64,000 bases of DNA from Holdemania massiliensis (GCF_022440805.1 NZ_JAKNTK010000001.1:1116001-1180000), one strand, 5' to 3'; shown: positions 41,827 through 51,650, counted from the first letter of the stretch. Program-made: numbers and translations. The notes: generated by a model not told the origin, from the letters alone.

Positions 41827-43310
41827 ATGAAGAAAGTAACGCTATTGGCGTTGGCCGCCGTCATGACATTCAGTTTGGCAGCCTGCTCGCAAACCCCAGC
41901 GCAGCCGCAGACCAGCGATGAACCGCAGACGGCAGAGGTGAATACGGAAGCCGACGTCATCGTCTTAGGGGCCGGCGGAGCCGGGATGGCCGCCGCGATT
42001 ACTGCCAAGGAAAACGGCGCCAGCGTCATCGTGCTGGAAAAGATGCCGATGGTCGGCGGCAACACGCTGATTTCCGGTGCAGAAATGGCCGCGCCGGGTA
42101 ACTGGCTGCAGGAAAAGGAAGGCATTACCGATTCGGTTGAACAGTTCTATGAAGATATCATGAAAGGCGGCGACAATATCGCGGATCCAGACGTAGTGCA
42201 TGTCCTGGCGGAAAATGCCCTGAGCGCTGCCGAATGGCTGCGGGATGACGTCCATGTCCAGTTTGAGGATTATATGTTATTCTTCGGCGGACATTCTGTC
42301 AAGCGCAGTCTGGTACCGCTGAATGCCAGCGGCGTGGAGCCGATTCAGAAATTAAAAGCAAAGTGCGAAGAGCTGGGTGTTGAAATTCAAACCGATACTC
42401 CGGCAACGAAGCTGATCACCGATGAAGCCGGCAAAGTCATCGGTGTGTCGAAGCAGAACAGGCAGGACAGACTGTGACCTATACCGCTCATAACGGCGTC
42501 ATTATTGCGACCGGCGGCTTTGGTTCCAATCTGGAAATGCGGAAAAAGTATAACCCGATGATGGATGAAAAAATTCTGTCTACCAACAGTGTCGGCTCTA
42601 CCGGCGACGGCATCACGATGGCCGAAGCGATCGGCGCCCAGCTGGTGGGGATGGAATGGATTCAGACCTATCCGACCTGTGATGCGGAAACCGGACGGTT
42701 ATTGTATGTCGGCGATGTTCGTTTAGACGGCCGGGCGATCCTGGTGAATCTGGAAGGCAAGCGGTTTGTTGAAGAACTGGAACGCCGCGACGTCATCTCC
42801 AAAGCCGTGACGGAAACAACGGATGGTTTCTCCTATCTGTTCTGGGATGAAGCTTCGATGGTAGCTTCCGGTGTGGGTGAACAGCACAAAAGCGAATATG
42901 ATGATCTGATTGAACGCGGCATGTTAGTCAAAGCCGATACGATTGAGGAAGCCGCGGCGCATTTCGGCATTGATGCTGAAAACCTGAAAGCTACGGTTGC
43001 CAAATACAACGAATATTGCGAAAAGGGCAAAGATGAAGAATTCAACAAGCGCGGCGATCTGATTGCCTTCGGTGAAGGGCCGTACTACATTATGAAATCG
43101 ATTCCGGCGATTCATCATACGATGGGCGGAATTAAGATCAACCCTGAAGCCCAGGTTGTCAATATGGATGGCCAAGTCATTGAAAATCTGTATGCAGCGG
43201 GTGAAGTCACCGGCGGCATCCACGGCACTAACCGTTTAGGCTCGGATGCGATTGCGGATATCATGGTCTTTGGTCGGATTGCAGGTGCTAACGCCGCAGC
43301 CAATCAATAA
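41827..43310 (+). pseudogene. FAD-binding fumarate/urocanate reductase-like lipoprotein, frameshifted
   Basis: The first frame (41827-42477) encodes a lipoprotein signal (lipobox SLAAC at about residues 16-20) and the FAD-binding start 'ADVIVLGAGGAGMAAAITAK'. It stops at a TGA at 42475-42477. The correct continuation lies in another frame: 'AEQAGQTVTYTAHNGVIIATGG' (partly upstream of the stop), then 'GGIKINPEAQVVN' and the C-terminal 'YAAGEVTGGIHGTNRLG' that completes the FAD site and active region. Restoring one base near 42446 (ATCGGTGTGTCGAA to GTGGTCGAA) rejoins a protein of about 494 residues. The family reduces fumarate, urocanate or related enoates in respiration. No FMN-binding domain is attached. 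Either a real inactivating mutation or a sequencing error. Confidence 0.82.
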
Positions 43311-43356
43311 ACAAAAATTCATTTTACCAACCGAAAAGCTCTGTCCTTTCTCCACG

Positions 43357-43375
43357 AAAGCGGCAGCGCTTTTTT
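43357..43375 (+). terminator. Terminator of the flavoprotein gene
   Basis: AAAGCG-GCAG-CGCTTT hairpin (43357-43372) continues into a T-run. Confidence 0.7.
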
Positions 43376-43450
43376 CATTTCTATAGAGGAGAAAATCAAT
43401 CTCGTTGATGTAATCAGAAAGTCGAACAAGCGGATAACTGATGGGAAAGA

Positions 43451-44335
43451 TTATGCCTCACCTTTCGATGATTTTTCAATAAGTCTGATGAACTCCAACA
43501 TCGCCGGACTTTTGTATTTCTGTTTGTGCCAAACCAGAGAAATCAGATTTTCAAATCGGAAATCAGTGACAGTGACTTCGGCCAGCCGCTGATTTTCAAT
43601 TTCTCGGACGGCCAGGGCATAAGGCAGAATGGTAACGCCTAAATTCTGCCGCGCCGCTTCCAATAAGGCTTCTAAAGAAGCACTTTCCCATTGCGGATGA
43701 ACCGTAAGTCCGGCTTCTGTCAAGGCGGCTTCCAGAACTTCAAAGGCCCCGCTGCGGCGCTGGCGGAAAAGCAAAGGATAGCTGGCCAATTCCTGCAGCG
43801 TGACAGCTTGATTAGCCAGCGGAAATGTTTTACCGCATACAACGGTTTGTTTTTCTTTTAAAACCGGCTGGTGAATCAAAAAGGGAGAATGCAGCGGTCC
43901 CCCAACCAGGGCTAAATCCAGTTCGTTTTCCAGCAGCTGCTTTTCAATGAAATCCGTTGTGTTAATCTGAACTTGAACTTCAATTTCCGGATGCTGGCTC
44001 TGATACTGCCGGATCCAGCGCGGAAGCAGGGAAACTCCGACGTTGATGCTGCCGCCGATCCGCAGGCTTTTTCTTCTGTCAGGATCTTGGAAGCTTTGTT
44101 CAATTTCGTCAGTCAGCTGAATTAAATGTTTGGCGTAGCTTAACAATGCCAGACCGTCTGAAGTAATCTTAAGCCGCTGATTCATGCGCTCAAAGAAAGG
44201 TCGACCGTAATGTTCTTCCAGTTCACGAATTGCCACGCTGACCGTTGGCTGTGAGACCGAAAGCAGCTGAGCCGCCTGGGTAATGCTTTCTTTTTCGGCA
44301 ACAGTGATAAAAATTCGAAAATGCCGCAGGGTCAT
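43451..44335 (-). CDS. LysR-family transcriptional regulator
   Basis: A 294-residue LysR regulator. The HTH spans residues about 3-62 ('LRHFRIFITVAEKESITQAA', 'LSVSQPTVSVAIRELEEHYG'), followed by a periplasmic-binding-like effector domain from about residue 90 ('LRIGGSINVGVSLLPRWI', 'LDLALVGG', 'GVTILPYALA'). CysB/CbbR-like members respond to small metabolites. It stands between the flavoprotein and the sulfatase genes and is transcribed away from the sulfatase, so the divergent sulfatase (start 44602) is its likely target. Confidence 0.92.
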   Translation of the reverse strand: MTLRHFRIFITVAEKESITQAAQLLSVSQPTVSVAIRELEEHYGRPFFERMNQRLKITSDGLALLSYAKHLIQLTDEIEQSFQDPDRRKSLRIGGSINVGVSLLPRWIRQYQSQHPEIEVQVQINTTDFIEKQLLENELDLALVGGPLHSPFLIHQPVLKEKQTVVCGKTFPLANQAVTLQELASYPLLFRQRRSGAFEVLEAALTEAGLTVHPQWESASLEALLEAARQNLGVTILPYALAVREIENQRLAEVTVTDFRFENLISLVWHKQKYKSPAMLEFIRLIEKSSKGEA

Positions 44336-44601
44336 GAAAGTTCCTCCTCCCTGATTCTGTCAGGATTTCTGTTTCTGCTTGTTCTGTCGAATTTGATCGG
44401 CATGCGATGGCAGTCATCGGCCAGCTCATGGGAAGGATCAAGCTTTAACCTTCGAGATGACAGATGAGGCCTGCATCCCAGAATAAACCGGGATTTTGAT
44501 TCATTTGGTTATAGTGAAACAGCTATGAACTTATTTAGATTATAGTATTATTCAATCATTCCCTCAAGCGCTATAATGAATTTAATGAGGAGGTCTTAGG
44601 A

Positions 44602-46053
44602 ATGAAACCGATGAATACGTTAATTTTGTGCTGTGATCAGCATAATCCGAAAATGACCGGATGCTACGGCAATCCGCGGGTCATTACCCCGAACCTGGAT
44701 GCCCTGGCTGCAAGGGGCACAGTGTTTGAAAATGCTTATACAGCGACGCCGATCTGCGTTCCCGCCCGGGCTGCGCTGGCAACGGGAAATTATCCGTTCT
44801 GCCATGGTTATTGGGATAATGCCCATCCCTATTCCGGTCAGCAGCCATCCTGGGGACATCGCCTGAAAGCCGCAGGGATTGACGTTACGGCCATCGGCAA
44901 GCTGCATTTTGCGGACGACACGGAGGCCGTTTTTCCAGGCCAGCGAATTCCCATGAACGTTAAAGGCGGACTGGGAGATTTGATGACGGCCTGCCGCCGG
45001 ACAAAGGGAACGACGTCAAAGCTGCGCGAGCAGATTCAGGCTGCCGGGGTTGGGGATTGCGACTATCTGCATTATGATCAGGCCATCGCAAACGCGGCGG
45101 CGGATTATCTGAAAACCGAAGCACCTTCGGATCATCCCTGGTGCCTGTATGTCGGCTTTACAACGCCCCATTATCCCCTGAAAGTCCCTGCCGAACTACT
45201 CAAGCTTTACGAACCTTTTGATCAGTTTCCAATCGATCCCTTCTGGCATCATCCAGAGCATCTTCATCCTGCTTTGCAAAAATACAAGGAAACAACCGAA
45301 ATCAATGATTCGCATATTTCTGAGCAAGAGCTGCAGAGAGCTGTCGCTGCGTACTATGCCTTGGTGACCTTCATGGACAGTCAGGTTGGCGTTGTCCTGG
45401 AAGCCTTGCGTCAGGCAGGATTGGAAGCGACGACGCGGATTCTGTATTTGGATGATCATGGTGATTCCGCCGGCGAACAGGGGTTATTTTTCAAGTCGAC
45501 AATGAATGAAGGCTCGGTCCGGATTCCGCTGATTCTGTCCGGCCCGGATCTTCCCAAAGGATATCGGGTGCGGGAAAATGTTTCGATTGTCGACCTTTAT
45601 CCAACCGTGATGGAATTATCCGGATTGCCGTTAAATGCCGAAGAACAAAGTTTACCGGGAGTGTCTCTGATCAAGACGCTGCAGGGAAACGGGGATCCTC
45701 ATCGCTGCATTTACAGCGAATATCATGCGGCGGGTTTTGACAACAGTGTCTTTATGCTGAAGAAAGATCAGATGAAATTAATTCATTATGTCGGCTATGA
45801 CCGTCCGCAGCTCTTTGATCTGGCGGCTGATCCGGAAGAACAGCGGGATTTGGCGCTGGATCCGCAATATCAGCCTTTGATTGAGGAACTGGAACAAGAG
45901 CTGCATAATATTTGTGATCCGGAAGCCTTAAACGTCCAATCGATGCAGGATCAGCAGAATTTAATTGCGTCGAAAGGGGGACTGGAAGCTATTTTAAAAC
46001 AAGGCTTAACCCCGTTTACGGCTGTTCCCCAAGCCTATGAAATGAAGTCTTAA
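44602..46053 (+). CDS. Sulfatase (choline-sulfatase/arylsulfatase family)
   Basis: A 483-residue sulfatase of the alkaline-phosphatase superfamily that hydrolyses sulfate esters. The nucleophile is the Cys of ICVPARAALATG (about residue 51), a CxPxR motif that must be converted to formylglycine by an anaerobic maturase. Metal-site residues are in 'LILCCDQHNPKMTGCYGN' at the start and 'ILYLDDHGDSAGEQGLF' (about 286). No signal peptide is present, so it acts in the cytoplasm on an imported sulfate ester. No maturase gene (anSME) is in the window. AGGAGG precedes the ATG. Confidence 0.92.
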   Translation: MKPMNTLILCCDQHNPKMTGCYGNPRVITPNLDALAARGTVFENAYTATPICVPARAALATGNYPFCHGYWDNAHPYSGQQPSWGHRLKAAGIDVTAIGKLHFADDTEAVFPGQRIPMNVKGGLGDLMTACRRTKGTTSKLREQIQAAGVGDCDYLHYDQAIANAAADYLKTEAPSDHPWCLYVGFTTPHYPLKVPAELLKLYEPFDQFPIDPFWHHPEHLHPALQKYKETTEINDSHISEQELQRAVAAYYALVTFMDSQVGVVLEALRQAGLEATTRILYLDDHGDSAGEQGLFFKSTMNEGSVRIPLILSGPDLPKGYRVRENVSIVDLYPTVMELSGLPLNAEEQSLPGVSLIKTLQGNGDPHRCIYSEYHAAGFDNSVFMLKKDQMKLIHYVGYDRPQLFDLAADPEEQRDLALDPQYQPLIEELEQELHNICDPEALNVQSMQDQQNLIASKGGLEAILKQGLTPFTAVPQAYEMKS

Positions 46054-46103
46054 CAAAGGCAGTACACTTATTTTTGTTCTGTCAATGAACTGTAAAAACA
46101 GCG

Positions 46104-46160
46104 AAAGAAAAGCGGAATCCTTGGATCAAGCCTGAAGGGCGATCCTGTTCCGCTTTCTTT
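46104..46160. terminator. Terminator between sulfatase and GNAT genes
   Basis: AAAGAAAAGCGGAA (46104-46117) pairs with TTCCGCTTTCTTT (46148-46160) with one bulged base, between two convergent genes. Confidence 0.75.
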
Positions 46161-46163
46161 GAT

Positions 46164-47543
46164 TTATAAGATAAAAGAATAAGCTTGTTTTAGAGCTTCA
46201 AGGACATCATGATCGTCCAGCGGACCCTCAGGCAGTCGTATGACGATATCAAATCCGAGAATTTCAGCCTGAACTGATGAAATCTCAGCCGGCGTGATCA
46301 ACATTGTCAGCATGTCTTCATGATGGGCCATCGCCGCGGCGTGGGGCAAGGCGCTGGGTGAAGTTGGCGTCAGCGGAGTTTGCCGGAAGCAAAGCAGCGC
46401 ATCCGCATGCTTTAACCGTTCGCCAAAACCAATCGTAGACATCAACGCCGCAATGCCATCCTGGCATTTCCCTTTGAGGATGGCCTGAACGGTATAGCCC
46501 AAGCCATGACCAGCACAGGCACCCGGTTCCGGCGCCGCGATTTGTCCAAGCCAGTGAAGCAGCGGTGAGCGGGGAAGTGTATTTCGATAAAGATCCAGAG
46601 GATCGCAAAGGGCAATAAAGGTTAAGCCGCGCAGCGTTTTTCTCATCTCGCCATCCTCAGCCTGAATGATTTCACCTTGTGGATTACAGATCAATTTCAT
46701 GCCTAAAGCCTCAAGCATTCCCCTGCCGCCGTCTTGGGGGCCTTCATCACTTAAAACAAGATAAAAACGCCGGCAGCCCTGCGTCATAGCATGCAGAATC
46801 ATTATGCCGTATAATGTTGAATCTGATTCATCAGCCATGGCAGAAAGCTCAAGAATGGCATTGTTGCCGCGGACTGCATAACTGATCCGACGGGAAGAGG
46901 GGGAGGGAAAGAAAACGCGCTGACAGACGGACTGACCGATTAAGGCGTCAACATAGCCATGCCGATGATCGCTTAAATTGCAGGAAAGCGACTGACATTG
47001 AGAAACCGGAATAGCCGCCTGCAGGATTTCCGTGAAAGCCCGTGCATCCCAGCCATTGTCAAACGGCTCGGCCGTCAGAACCAGCCGCGGGCGCAGTGTC
47101 TGCCGCATGAAAAACCGTCCCTGCAGCTGAACCGGGTGATGATCATTGGCCATCAAGGTAAAGCCTTCTTTCAGAAAGAACGGCAAGGAAGCCAATAAAA
47201 CGATGACCTGCAGCTCAAAGTGATGATGTTTTTTAGCATAACGGCGTGCTTGATGCAGCAGTTCGCTGGATAAACCCTCGCCTTGATGCTCCTGCGAAAC
47301 CGCCAGCAGATCAATCTGCCACCGCTGCGGATCCAAGGCTAAAAGTCCGACCAGCTGACCTTCACTTTCTTCCGCTGCAAAAATTTCCCATTGCGGCAGA
47401 GGTTTGTTGGGAACGACTTCGGAAACATCCCAGCTGCAGGCTTTGACACAGGTTTGCCGCTCAGCGTTAAGCATACGGCGGCTGAAATCCAAAAAGGACT
47501 GGATGTTGGGGGACTGACTCGCAGGTAAATGACGGATTTTCAT
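46164..47543 (-). CDS. GNAT acetyltransferase fused to a degenerate glycerate-kinase-like domain
   Basis: A 459-residue fusion. Residues 1-150 are a GNAT N-acetyltransferase domain: 'LLAVSQEHQGEGLSSELLHQ' carries the acetyl-CoA motif Q-x-x-G-x-G. Residues about 155-459 align along their full length with the glycerate kinase encoded next door: 'AILELSAMADESDSTLYG' matches 'AVIELAQC...STYG', 'GCRRFYLVLSDEGPQDGGRG' matches 'GCKTLYLGLGGSGTHDAGCG', 'TFIALCDPLDLY' matches 'QLVCLCDVTNPL', and 'ERLKHADALLCFRQTPL' matches 'EQLKQADLIVTGEGRLD'. The catalytic signatures of the kinase (DSFKG, SDGGEG, the Gly-rich loop, GEGRLD) are all lost, so this half is probably a binding or regulatory pseudoenzyme. 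It is transcribed after the real kinase gene on the same strand. I know no function for this arrangement. Confidence 0.8.
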   Translation of the reverse strand: MKIRHLPASQSPNIQSFLDFSRRMLNAERQTCVKACSWDVSEVVPNKPLPQWEIFAAEESEGQLVGLLALDPQRWQIDLLAVSQEHQGEGLSSELLHQARRYAKKHHHFELQVIVLLASLPFFLKEGFTLMANDHHPVQLQGRFFMRQTLRPRLVLTAEPFDNGWDARAFTEILQAAIPVSQCQSLSCNLSDHRHGYVDALIGQSVCQRVFFPSPSSRRISYAVRGNNAILELSAMADESDSTLYGIMILHAMTQGCRRFYLVLSDEGPQDGGRGMLEALGMKLICNPQGEIIQAEDGEMRKTLRGLTFIALCDPLDLYRNTLPRSPLLHWLGQIAAPEPGACAGHGLGYTVQAILKGKCQDGIAALMSTIGFGERLKHADALLCFRQTPLTPTSPSALPHAAAMAHHEDMLTMLITPAEISSVQAEILGFDIVIRLPEGPLDDHDVLEALKQAYSFIL

Positions 47544-47644
47544 GGTTAACCTCTCCTGGCTGTTTCTTTCATTTTATCATAATCCGGACGGGCAGAAAAC
47601 GTTCTTTGACAGCGCTTACACAAAAGCTGGATTGTGCATCCAGC

Positions 47645-48766
47645 TTACAGGGATTGATAATGTTGATTCAGCCAGGATTTCCATTCACTCTGAAGCCGGT
47701 CAGAAGCCTGATCGATGCTTTCCTGCAGACTCATCTGCGGCTGCTGCAAGATTAGCACATCGCAGAATCCAGCCTTGAACAAGTCGGCTTTGGATAGTGC
47801 CAGCTGTCCGCAAACAGCCAATACCGGAACGTGAGCTTGCTGGCCGTGTCGCAGGATGCCTAACGGGACTTTCCCCTGCAGACTTTGCGAATCCAGACGG
47901 CCTTCACCGGTGACGATCAGGTCAGCCTGCTTTAACTGTTCATCCAGCTGCATCCATTGCAAGCACTGCTCCAGTCCGCTGCGGATCTCACAATGAAACA
48001 ATCCGCTCAGCATCAGGCCGCAGGCTCCGGCTGCCCCCAAGCCTGGCTGATCGGCCAGGGAACAGGATTTCCATTTTTCCACCTTGCGTGTCAGTGTTTC
48101 TGTCGCCTGATCCAGCTGTTCGATCAGGCGGTGATCAGCCCCTTTCTGCCGTGCAAAGACCCGTGCTGCTCCAAGGGATCCAAAAAGCGGATTCGTGACA
48201 TCGCACAGGCAAACTAACTGTGCCGGGTATTGATTGAACAAACTTCCAGAATCATCGATCGCATCAATCTGATTGAGCGTGGCGCCGGTGGGCAGAAAGG
48301 CTTTTCCCTGATGGAAAAAACGAATGCCCAAGGCAGCCGCAATGCCGCAGCCGGCATCATGCGTACCGCTGCCGCCCAAACCCAGATATAGAGTTTTGCA
48401 TCCAGCCTTCAGTGCCGCTTTCAGCTGCAGTCCGGTGCCATAGGTTGACATTAAAGAAGGATCATGCGGATCACATAAGCCTAATCCGCTGCATTGTGCC
48501 AATTCGATAACCGCTTCATCCTCCCGTCGTGCCCAAGCGGCCGTCAGCGATCTGTTCATCGGGTCGCAGAATTGACCTTCCTGCCGTGCAAAGCCGCCGC
48601 TTTTGACAACCGCTTCCACTAACCCTTCGCCGCCGTCACTGATCGGCAACACCGTGACTTGGACAGAAGGGAGTATTTCCTGAGTAACCGTTTGAATCAG
48701 TTCCCCGATCTGACTGCTGGATAAACAGCCTTTAAATGAATCTGCAGCAACTATGATTTTTTTCAT
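47645..48766 (-). CDS. Glycerate kinase (GlxK/GarK family)
   Basis: A 373-residue glycerate kinase that phosphorylates D-glycerate with ATP to 2-phosphoglycerate. Family motifs are intact: AADSFKGCLSS (residues 7-17), PISDGGEGLVEA (about 41), 'YLGLGGSGTHDAGCGIAAALG' (in part, about 124), 'LCDVTNPLFGSLGAARVFA' and 'LIVTGEGRLDSQSLQGKVP' (about 286). It is upstream of and on the same strand as the GNAT fusion gene, which carries a decayed copy of the same fold. Length is close to the usual 375-380. Confidence 0.93.
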   Translation of the reverse strand: MKKIIVAADSFKGCLSSSQIGELIQTVTQEILPSVQVTVLPISDGGEGLVEAVVKSGGFARQEGQFCDPMNRSLTAAWARREDEAVIELAQCSGLGLCDPHDPSLMSTYGTGLQLKAALKAGCKTLYLGLGGSGTHDAGCGIAAALGIRFFHQGKAFLPTGATLNQIDAIDDSGSLFNQYPAQLVCLCDVTNPLFGSLGAARVFARQKGADHRLIEQLDQATETLTRKVEKWKSCSLADQPGLGAAGACGLMLSGLFHCEIRSGLEQCLQWMQLDEQLKQADLIVTGEGRLDSQSLQGKVPLGILRHGQQAHVPVLAVCGQLALSKADLFKAGFCDVLILQQPQMSLQESIDQASDRLQSEWKSWLNQHYQSL

Positions 48767-48988
48767 TCCTCGATCTCCACTTCCATTCCCGTTTTCTTTT
48801 TACTTCTTTTTGATTATATCATCCTTTTCGTGTTTTTCTCTCTGCAATCCTGTGGTATAGGACGAAAGGATCACTTCGAAATTTATTTTTTATTTATTTC
48901 AAGATAACCGAAAGAAAGCGTTGGAGTAGGCAGAAATCAAAAAAACGGGTATGATAAATTTAAACAAGAAAAGAAGGGATGGTTTAAG

Positions 48989-49447
48989 ATGGAAAAAGCT
49001 TACGATTTTACATTGAATGACAGCGAGGGCAATGCCGTATCGCTGCATGATTTTTTAGGACAAAAAGTTGTCGTCTATTTTTATCCGAAAGACAGTACTC
49101 CAGGCTGTACGAAGCAAGCCTGCAGCTATCGTGATCATTTTGCGGAATTGACCGCACGCAATCTTAAGGTTATCGGGATTTCCAAAGATTCTGTGACTTC
49201 GCATCAGAAATTCATTGCCAAGCAGAACTTGAATTTTACGCTGCTTTCGGATCCGGATCGAATTGCGATTGAAGCTTATGGTGTCTGGCAGGAGAAAATG
49301 ATGTATGGCAAAAAGGTAATGGGCGTAGCCCGGACGACCTTTGTGATCGACGAGCAGGGAATGATTCTGAAGCGCTTTGACAAGGTGAAGCCAGATCAGG
49401 ATGTCGCTCAGGTTTTGGCGCTGATTGACAGTCTAAAGGCTGAGTAA
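48989..49447 (+). CDS. bcp: Thiol peroxidase Bcp/PrxQ
   Basis: A 152-residue peroxiredoxin that reduces hydrogen and organic peroxides with thioredoxin. The peroxidatic Cys is in 'YFYPKDSTPGCTKQACSYR' (Cys46 region), with the second Cys five residues later, the atypical two-Cys arrangement of PrxQ. It is cytosolic and stands alone with its own terminator. The start ATG follows AAGAAGGGATGG. Confidence 0.94.
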   Translation: MEKAYDFTLNDSEGNAVSLHDFLGQKVVVYFYPKDSTPGCTKQACSYRDHFAELTARNLKVIGISKDSVTSHQKFIAKQNLNFTLLSDPDRIAIEAYGVWQEKMMYGKKVMGVARTTFVIDEQGMILKRFDKVKPDQDVAQVLALIDSLKAE

Positions 49448-49458
49448 AAATTCATTTG

Positions 49459-49496
49459 ACGGTACAGTCTGGGATTAAAGGCTGTGCCGTTTTTTC
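49459..49496 (+). terminator. Terminator of bcp
   Basis: ACGGTACAG pairs with CTGTGCCGT (one T-G pair) and is followed by a T-run at 49490-49496. The next 300 bases up to the response regulator hold no gene I can see, only the promoter listed at 49604. Confidence 0.82.
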
Positions 49497-49603
49497 ATTA
49501 AAGAGGATGAAGTTGAACTGCCTTGATATCTGAAAATCAGTCCCAAACCATGTGAACATTGGATCGGGAAGCGGAGAGAAAAAGTTGAAAGACTGCGACT
49601 GGT

Positions 49604-49632
49604 TTGTATTCTTTGCGAAGCAGAATTATAAT
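49604..49632 (+). promoter_or_regulatory. Promoter of the two-component/ABC operon
   Basis: TTGTAT (49604-49609), a 17-bp spacer and consensus TATAAT (49627-49632). The predicted leader before the response regulator is about 175 bases. Confidence 0.6.
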
Positions 49633-49815
49633 GTGTTTATCTAACCGAAGAAAATATACGTATGTAGTTTAAAGAAGCTGCGGTAAAAATTCAGAAATTT
49701 TCATGAATCTATGTTTATCCTGTCTAGCAAAGCAGTTACAGCTGCGAAAAAGGCTGCGGGATAGTAAGGCATCGGCAGGCTGATGTGTGAACAAGATAAG
49801 GAAAGGAGCAGAGGG

Positions 49816-50502
49816 ATGAGCAAGATACTACTTCTTGAAGATGATTTAAGCCTTATCAACGGACTCTCTTTCGCATTTAAAAAGCAGGGCTTTGAATTGG
49901 AAATCGCAAGAACACTGCAGGAAGCTAACGAATTATGGGCAAAGGACTGCTATGATTTGCTAGTTTTAGACGTGGCTCTGCCGGATGGATCCGGATTTGA
50001 TTTCTGTCAGAAGGTACGGCAGACTTCCAAGGTTCCGATTATCTTTTTAACCGCTTCTGACGAGGAAATAAGCATTATTATGGGATTGGATATCGGCGGC
50101 GATGATTATATCACAAAACCGTTCAAGCTGGGCGTATTGATGTCCCGAATTAACGCCTTGCTCAGACGGACAAAAGATTTCTCGTCAACGGCCACCGAGC
50201 TGCAGTCCAATGGAATTCAGGTATTCCTTTTGCAGGGACAAGCGTTCAAGAAAGGACAGCTTCTGGATTTGACCGCTGCCGAGTATAAGCTGCTTTGTCT
50301 GTTGATGAAGAATCCCAATGTGATACTCAGCAAGGAACAGATATTGGATAAACTGTGGGATTGCGAAGGCAATTATATTGACAGCAGTACGCTGACGGTT
50401 TACATGCGCCGCTTAAGAATTAAAATTGAAGACAATCCAAGTGAGCCGCAGCGAATTCTGACGGTCCGGCGCATGGGATATAAATGGAATGTCATGGATT
50501 GA
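49816..50502 (+). CDS. OmpR-family response regulator
   Basis: A 228-residue regulator. Receiver domain residues 1-115 ('KILLLEDDLSL', phospho-Asp in 'YDLLVLDVALPDG' at about residue 51, Lys in 'DYITKPFKLG') and a winged-helix trans_reg_C domain (about 130-228: 'LDLTAAEYKLLCLLMKNPN', 'LTVYMRRLRIKIEDNP', 'VRRMGYKW'). ATG 49816 follows GAAAGGAGC. It is followed by the partner kinase and an FtsX-type ABC exporter, the arrangement of antimicrobial-peptide sensing and resistance modules. Confidence 0.93.
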   Translation: MSKILLLEDDLSLINGLSFAFKKQGFELEIARTLQEANELWAKDCYDLLVLDVALPDGSGFDFCQKVRQTSKVPIIFLTASDEEISIIMGLDIGGDDYITKPFKLGVLMSRINALLRRTKDFSSTATELQSNGIQVFLLQGQAFKKGQLLDLTAAEYKLLCLLMKNPNVILSKEQILDKLWDCEGNYIDSSTLTVYMRRLRIKIEDNPSEPQRILTVRRMGYKWNVMD

Positions 50503-50510
50503 GGAAACTT

Positions 50511-51548
50511 ATGAAACTTTTTGTTAATCAGGAGATAAAAAATTTTTTCATGATCCTGGCGCTTGTGCTGGCTGCTTTTCTGATTTTGGCCGAGTTGCTT
50601 TTGTGGCAGCTTTATCAGCAGTTTTCCTGGGAACTGTTCCTTCTTTTCGGATTGACTGCGGGTTCGGTATGGGGCATCTGCTTCTGGTATTTTCGCCGTC
50701 AGAATAAAATTATGGAAGAAGCGGTTTCCCAGATCAATGCCTATCTTGACGGAGAAGTCAGCGCCCGGATTGACTGTGATCATGAAGGCGAGTTATACCG
50801 GCTGTTTCATTCTGTCAATTCGCTGGCCGCAATCCTCAATGCCCATGCGGCTAATGAACTGCGGGAAAAAGAATTTCTGAAAAATACAATCTCAGATATT
50901 TCCCATCAGCTGAAAACACCGTTAGCCGCTCTGAATATTTACAATGGACTGCTGCAGGAAGAAGCTGATGCCTTGCCGTCCGTAAAAGAATTTGCTGTTT
51001 TGTCGGAACAGGAACTGGATCGGATTGAAGCGTTGGTACAGAATTTGCTGAAGATTACGCAACTGGATGCTGGTTCCATCATAATTGAGAAAACTGAGGA
51101 AAACATTGCCGAGTTGATGCGGGACATTGAACTGCATTTTGCATATCGTGCCAAACAGGAACAAAAGGAACTCATCCTCGCAGGGTCTGATACGCTCACG
51201 ATTCTTTGTGATCGGGAATGGCTGAGCGAGGCCCTTGGCAATCTTGTAAAGAACGCTCTGGATCATACGGAAAAAGGGGATCAGGTTTATATTGAATGGA
51301 AGGCTTGCTCCACGGTTGTGCAGATTCTGATAAAAGATAATGGCTGCGGAATTCATCCGGAGGATCTGCACTATATATTCAAACGATTTTACCGCAGTCG
51401 TTTTTCCAAAGATAAGCAGGGAATCGGACTGGGCTTGTCTTTGGCAAAAGCCATCATCGAAGCGCATAACGGTACGATCACAGTTGACAGTGAATTGGGA
51501 AAGGGAACGATTTTTACTCTGGATTTTTTAATTCCTACAAAATTGTAG
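50511..51548 (+). CDS. Sensor histidine kinase of the peptide-resistance type
   Basis: A 345-residue kinase with two membrane helices in the first 65 residues (about 12-35 and 40-60) and almost no extracellular loop, the pattern of intramembrane-sensing kinases that need an ABC transporter to detect antimicrobial peptides. A short HAMP-like linker is followed by 'NTISDISHQLKTPLAALNIY' with phospho-His132 and an ATPase domain ('LVKNALDHTEKGDQVYIEW', 'IKDNGCGIHPEDLHYIFKRF', 'GIGLGLSLAKAIIEAHNG'). ATG 50511 lies eight bases after the regulator stop codon with GAGGAAA upstream. Confidence 0.93.
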   Translation: MKLFVNQEIKNFFMILALVLAAFLILAELLLWQLYQQFSWELFLLFGLTAGSVWGICFWYFRRQNKIMEEAVSQINAYLDGEVSARIDCDHEGELYRLFHSVNSLAAILNAHAANELREKEFLKNTISDISHQLKTPLAALNIYNGLLQEEADALPSVKEFAVLSEQELDRIEALVQNLLKITQLDAGSIIIEKTEENIAELMRDIELHFAYRAKQEQKELILAGSDTLTILCDREWLSEALGNLVKNALDHTEKGDQVYIEWKACSTVVQILIKDNGCGIHPEDLHYIFKRFYRSRFSKDKQGIGLGLSLAKAIIEAHNGTITVDSELGKGTIFTLDFLIPTKL

Positions 51549-51650
51549 GCTGACCGTAGGGTGGCAGTAAGATTCATGTGCTATTCTTTCAGGCATAGGC
51601 AGGGAAGTCTGCCGAATAACCAAGTCATTGAAGAAAGAGGTGTTTGCACT

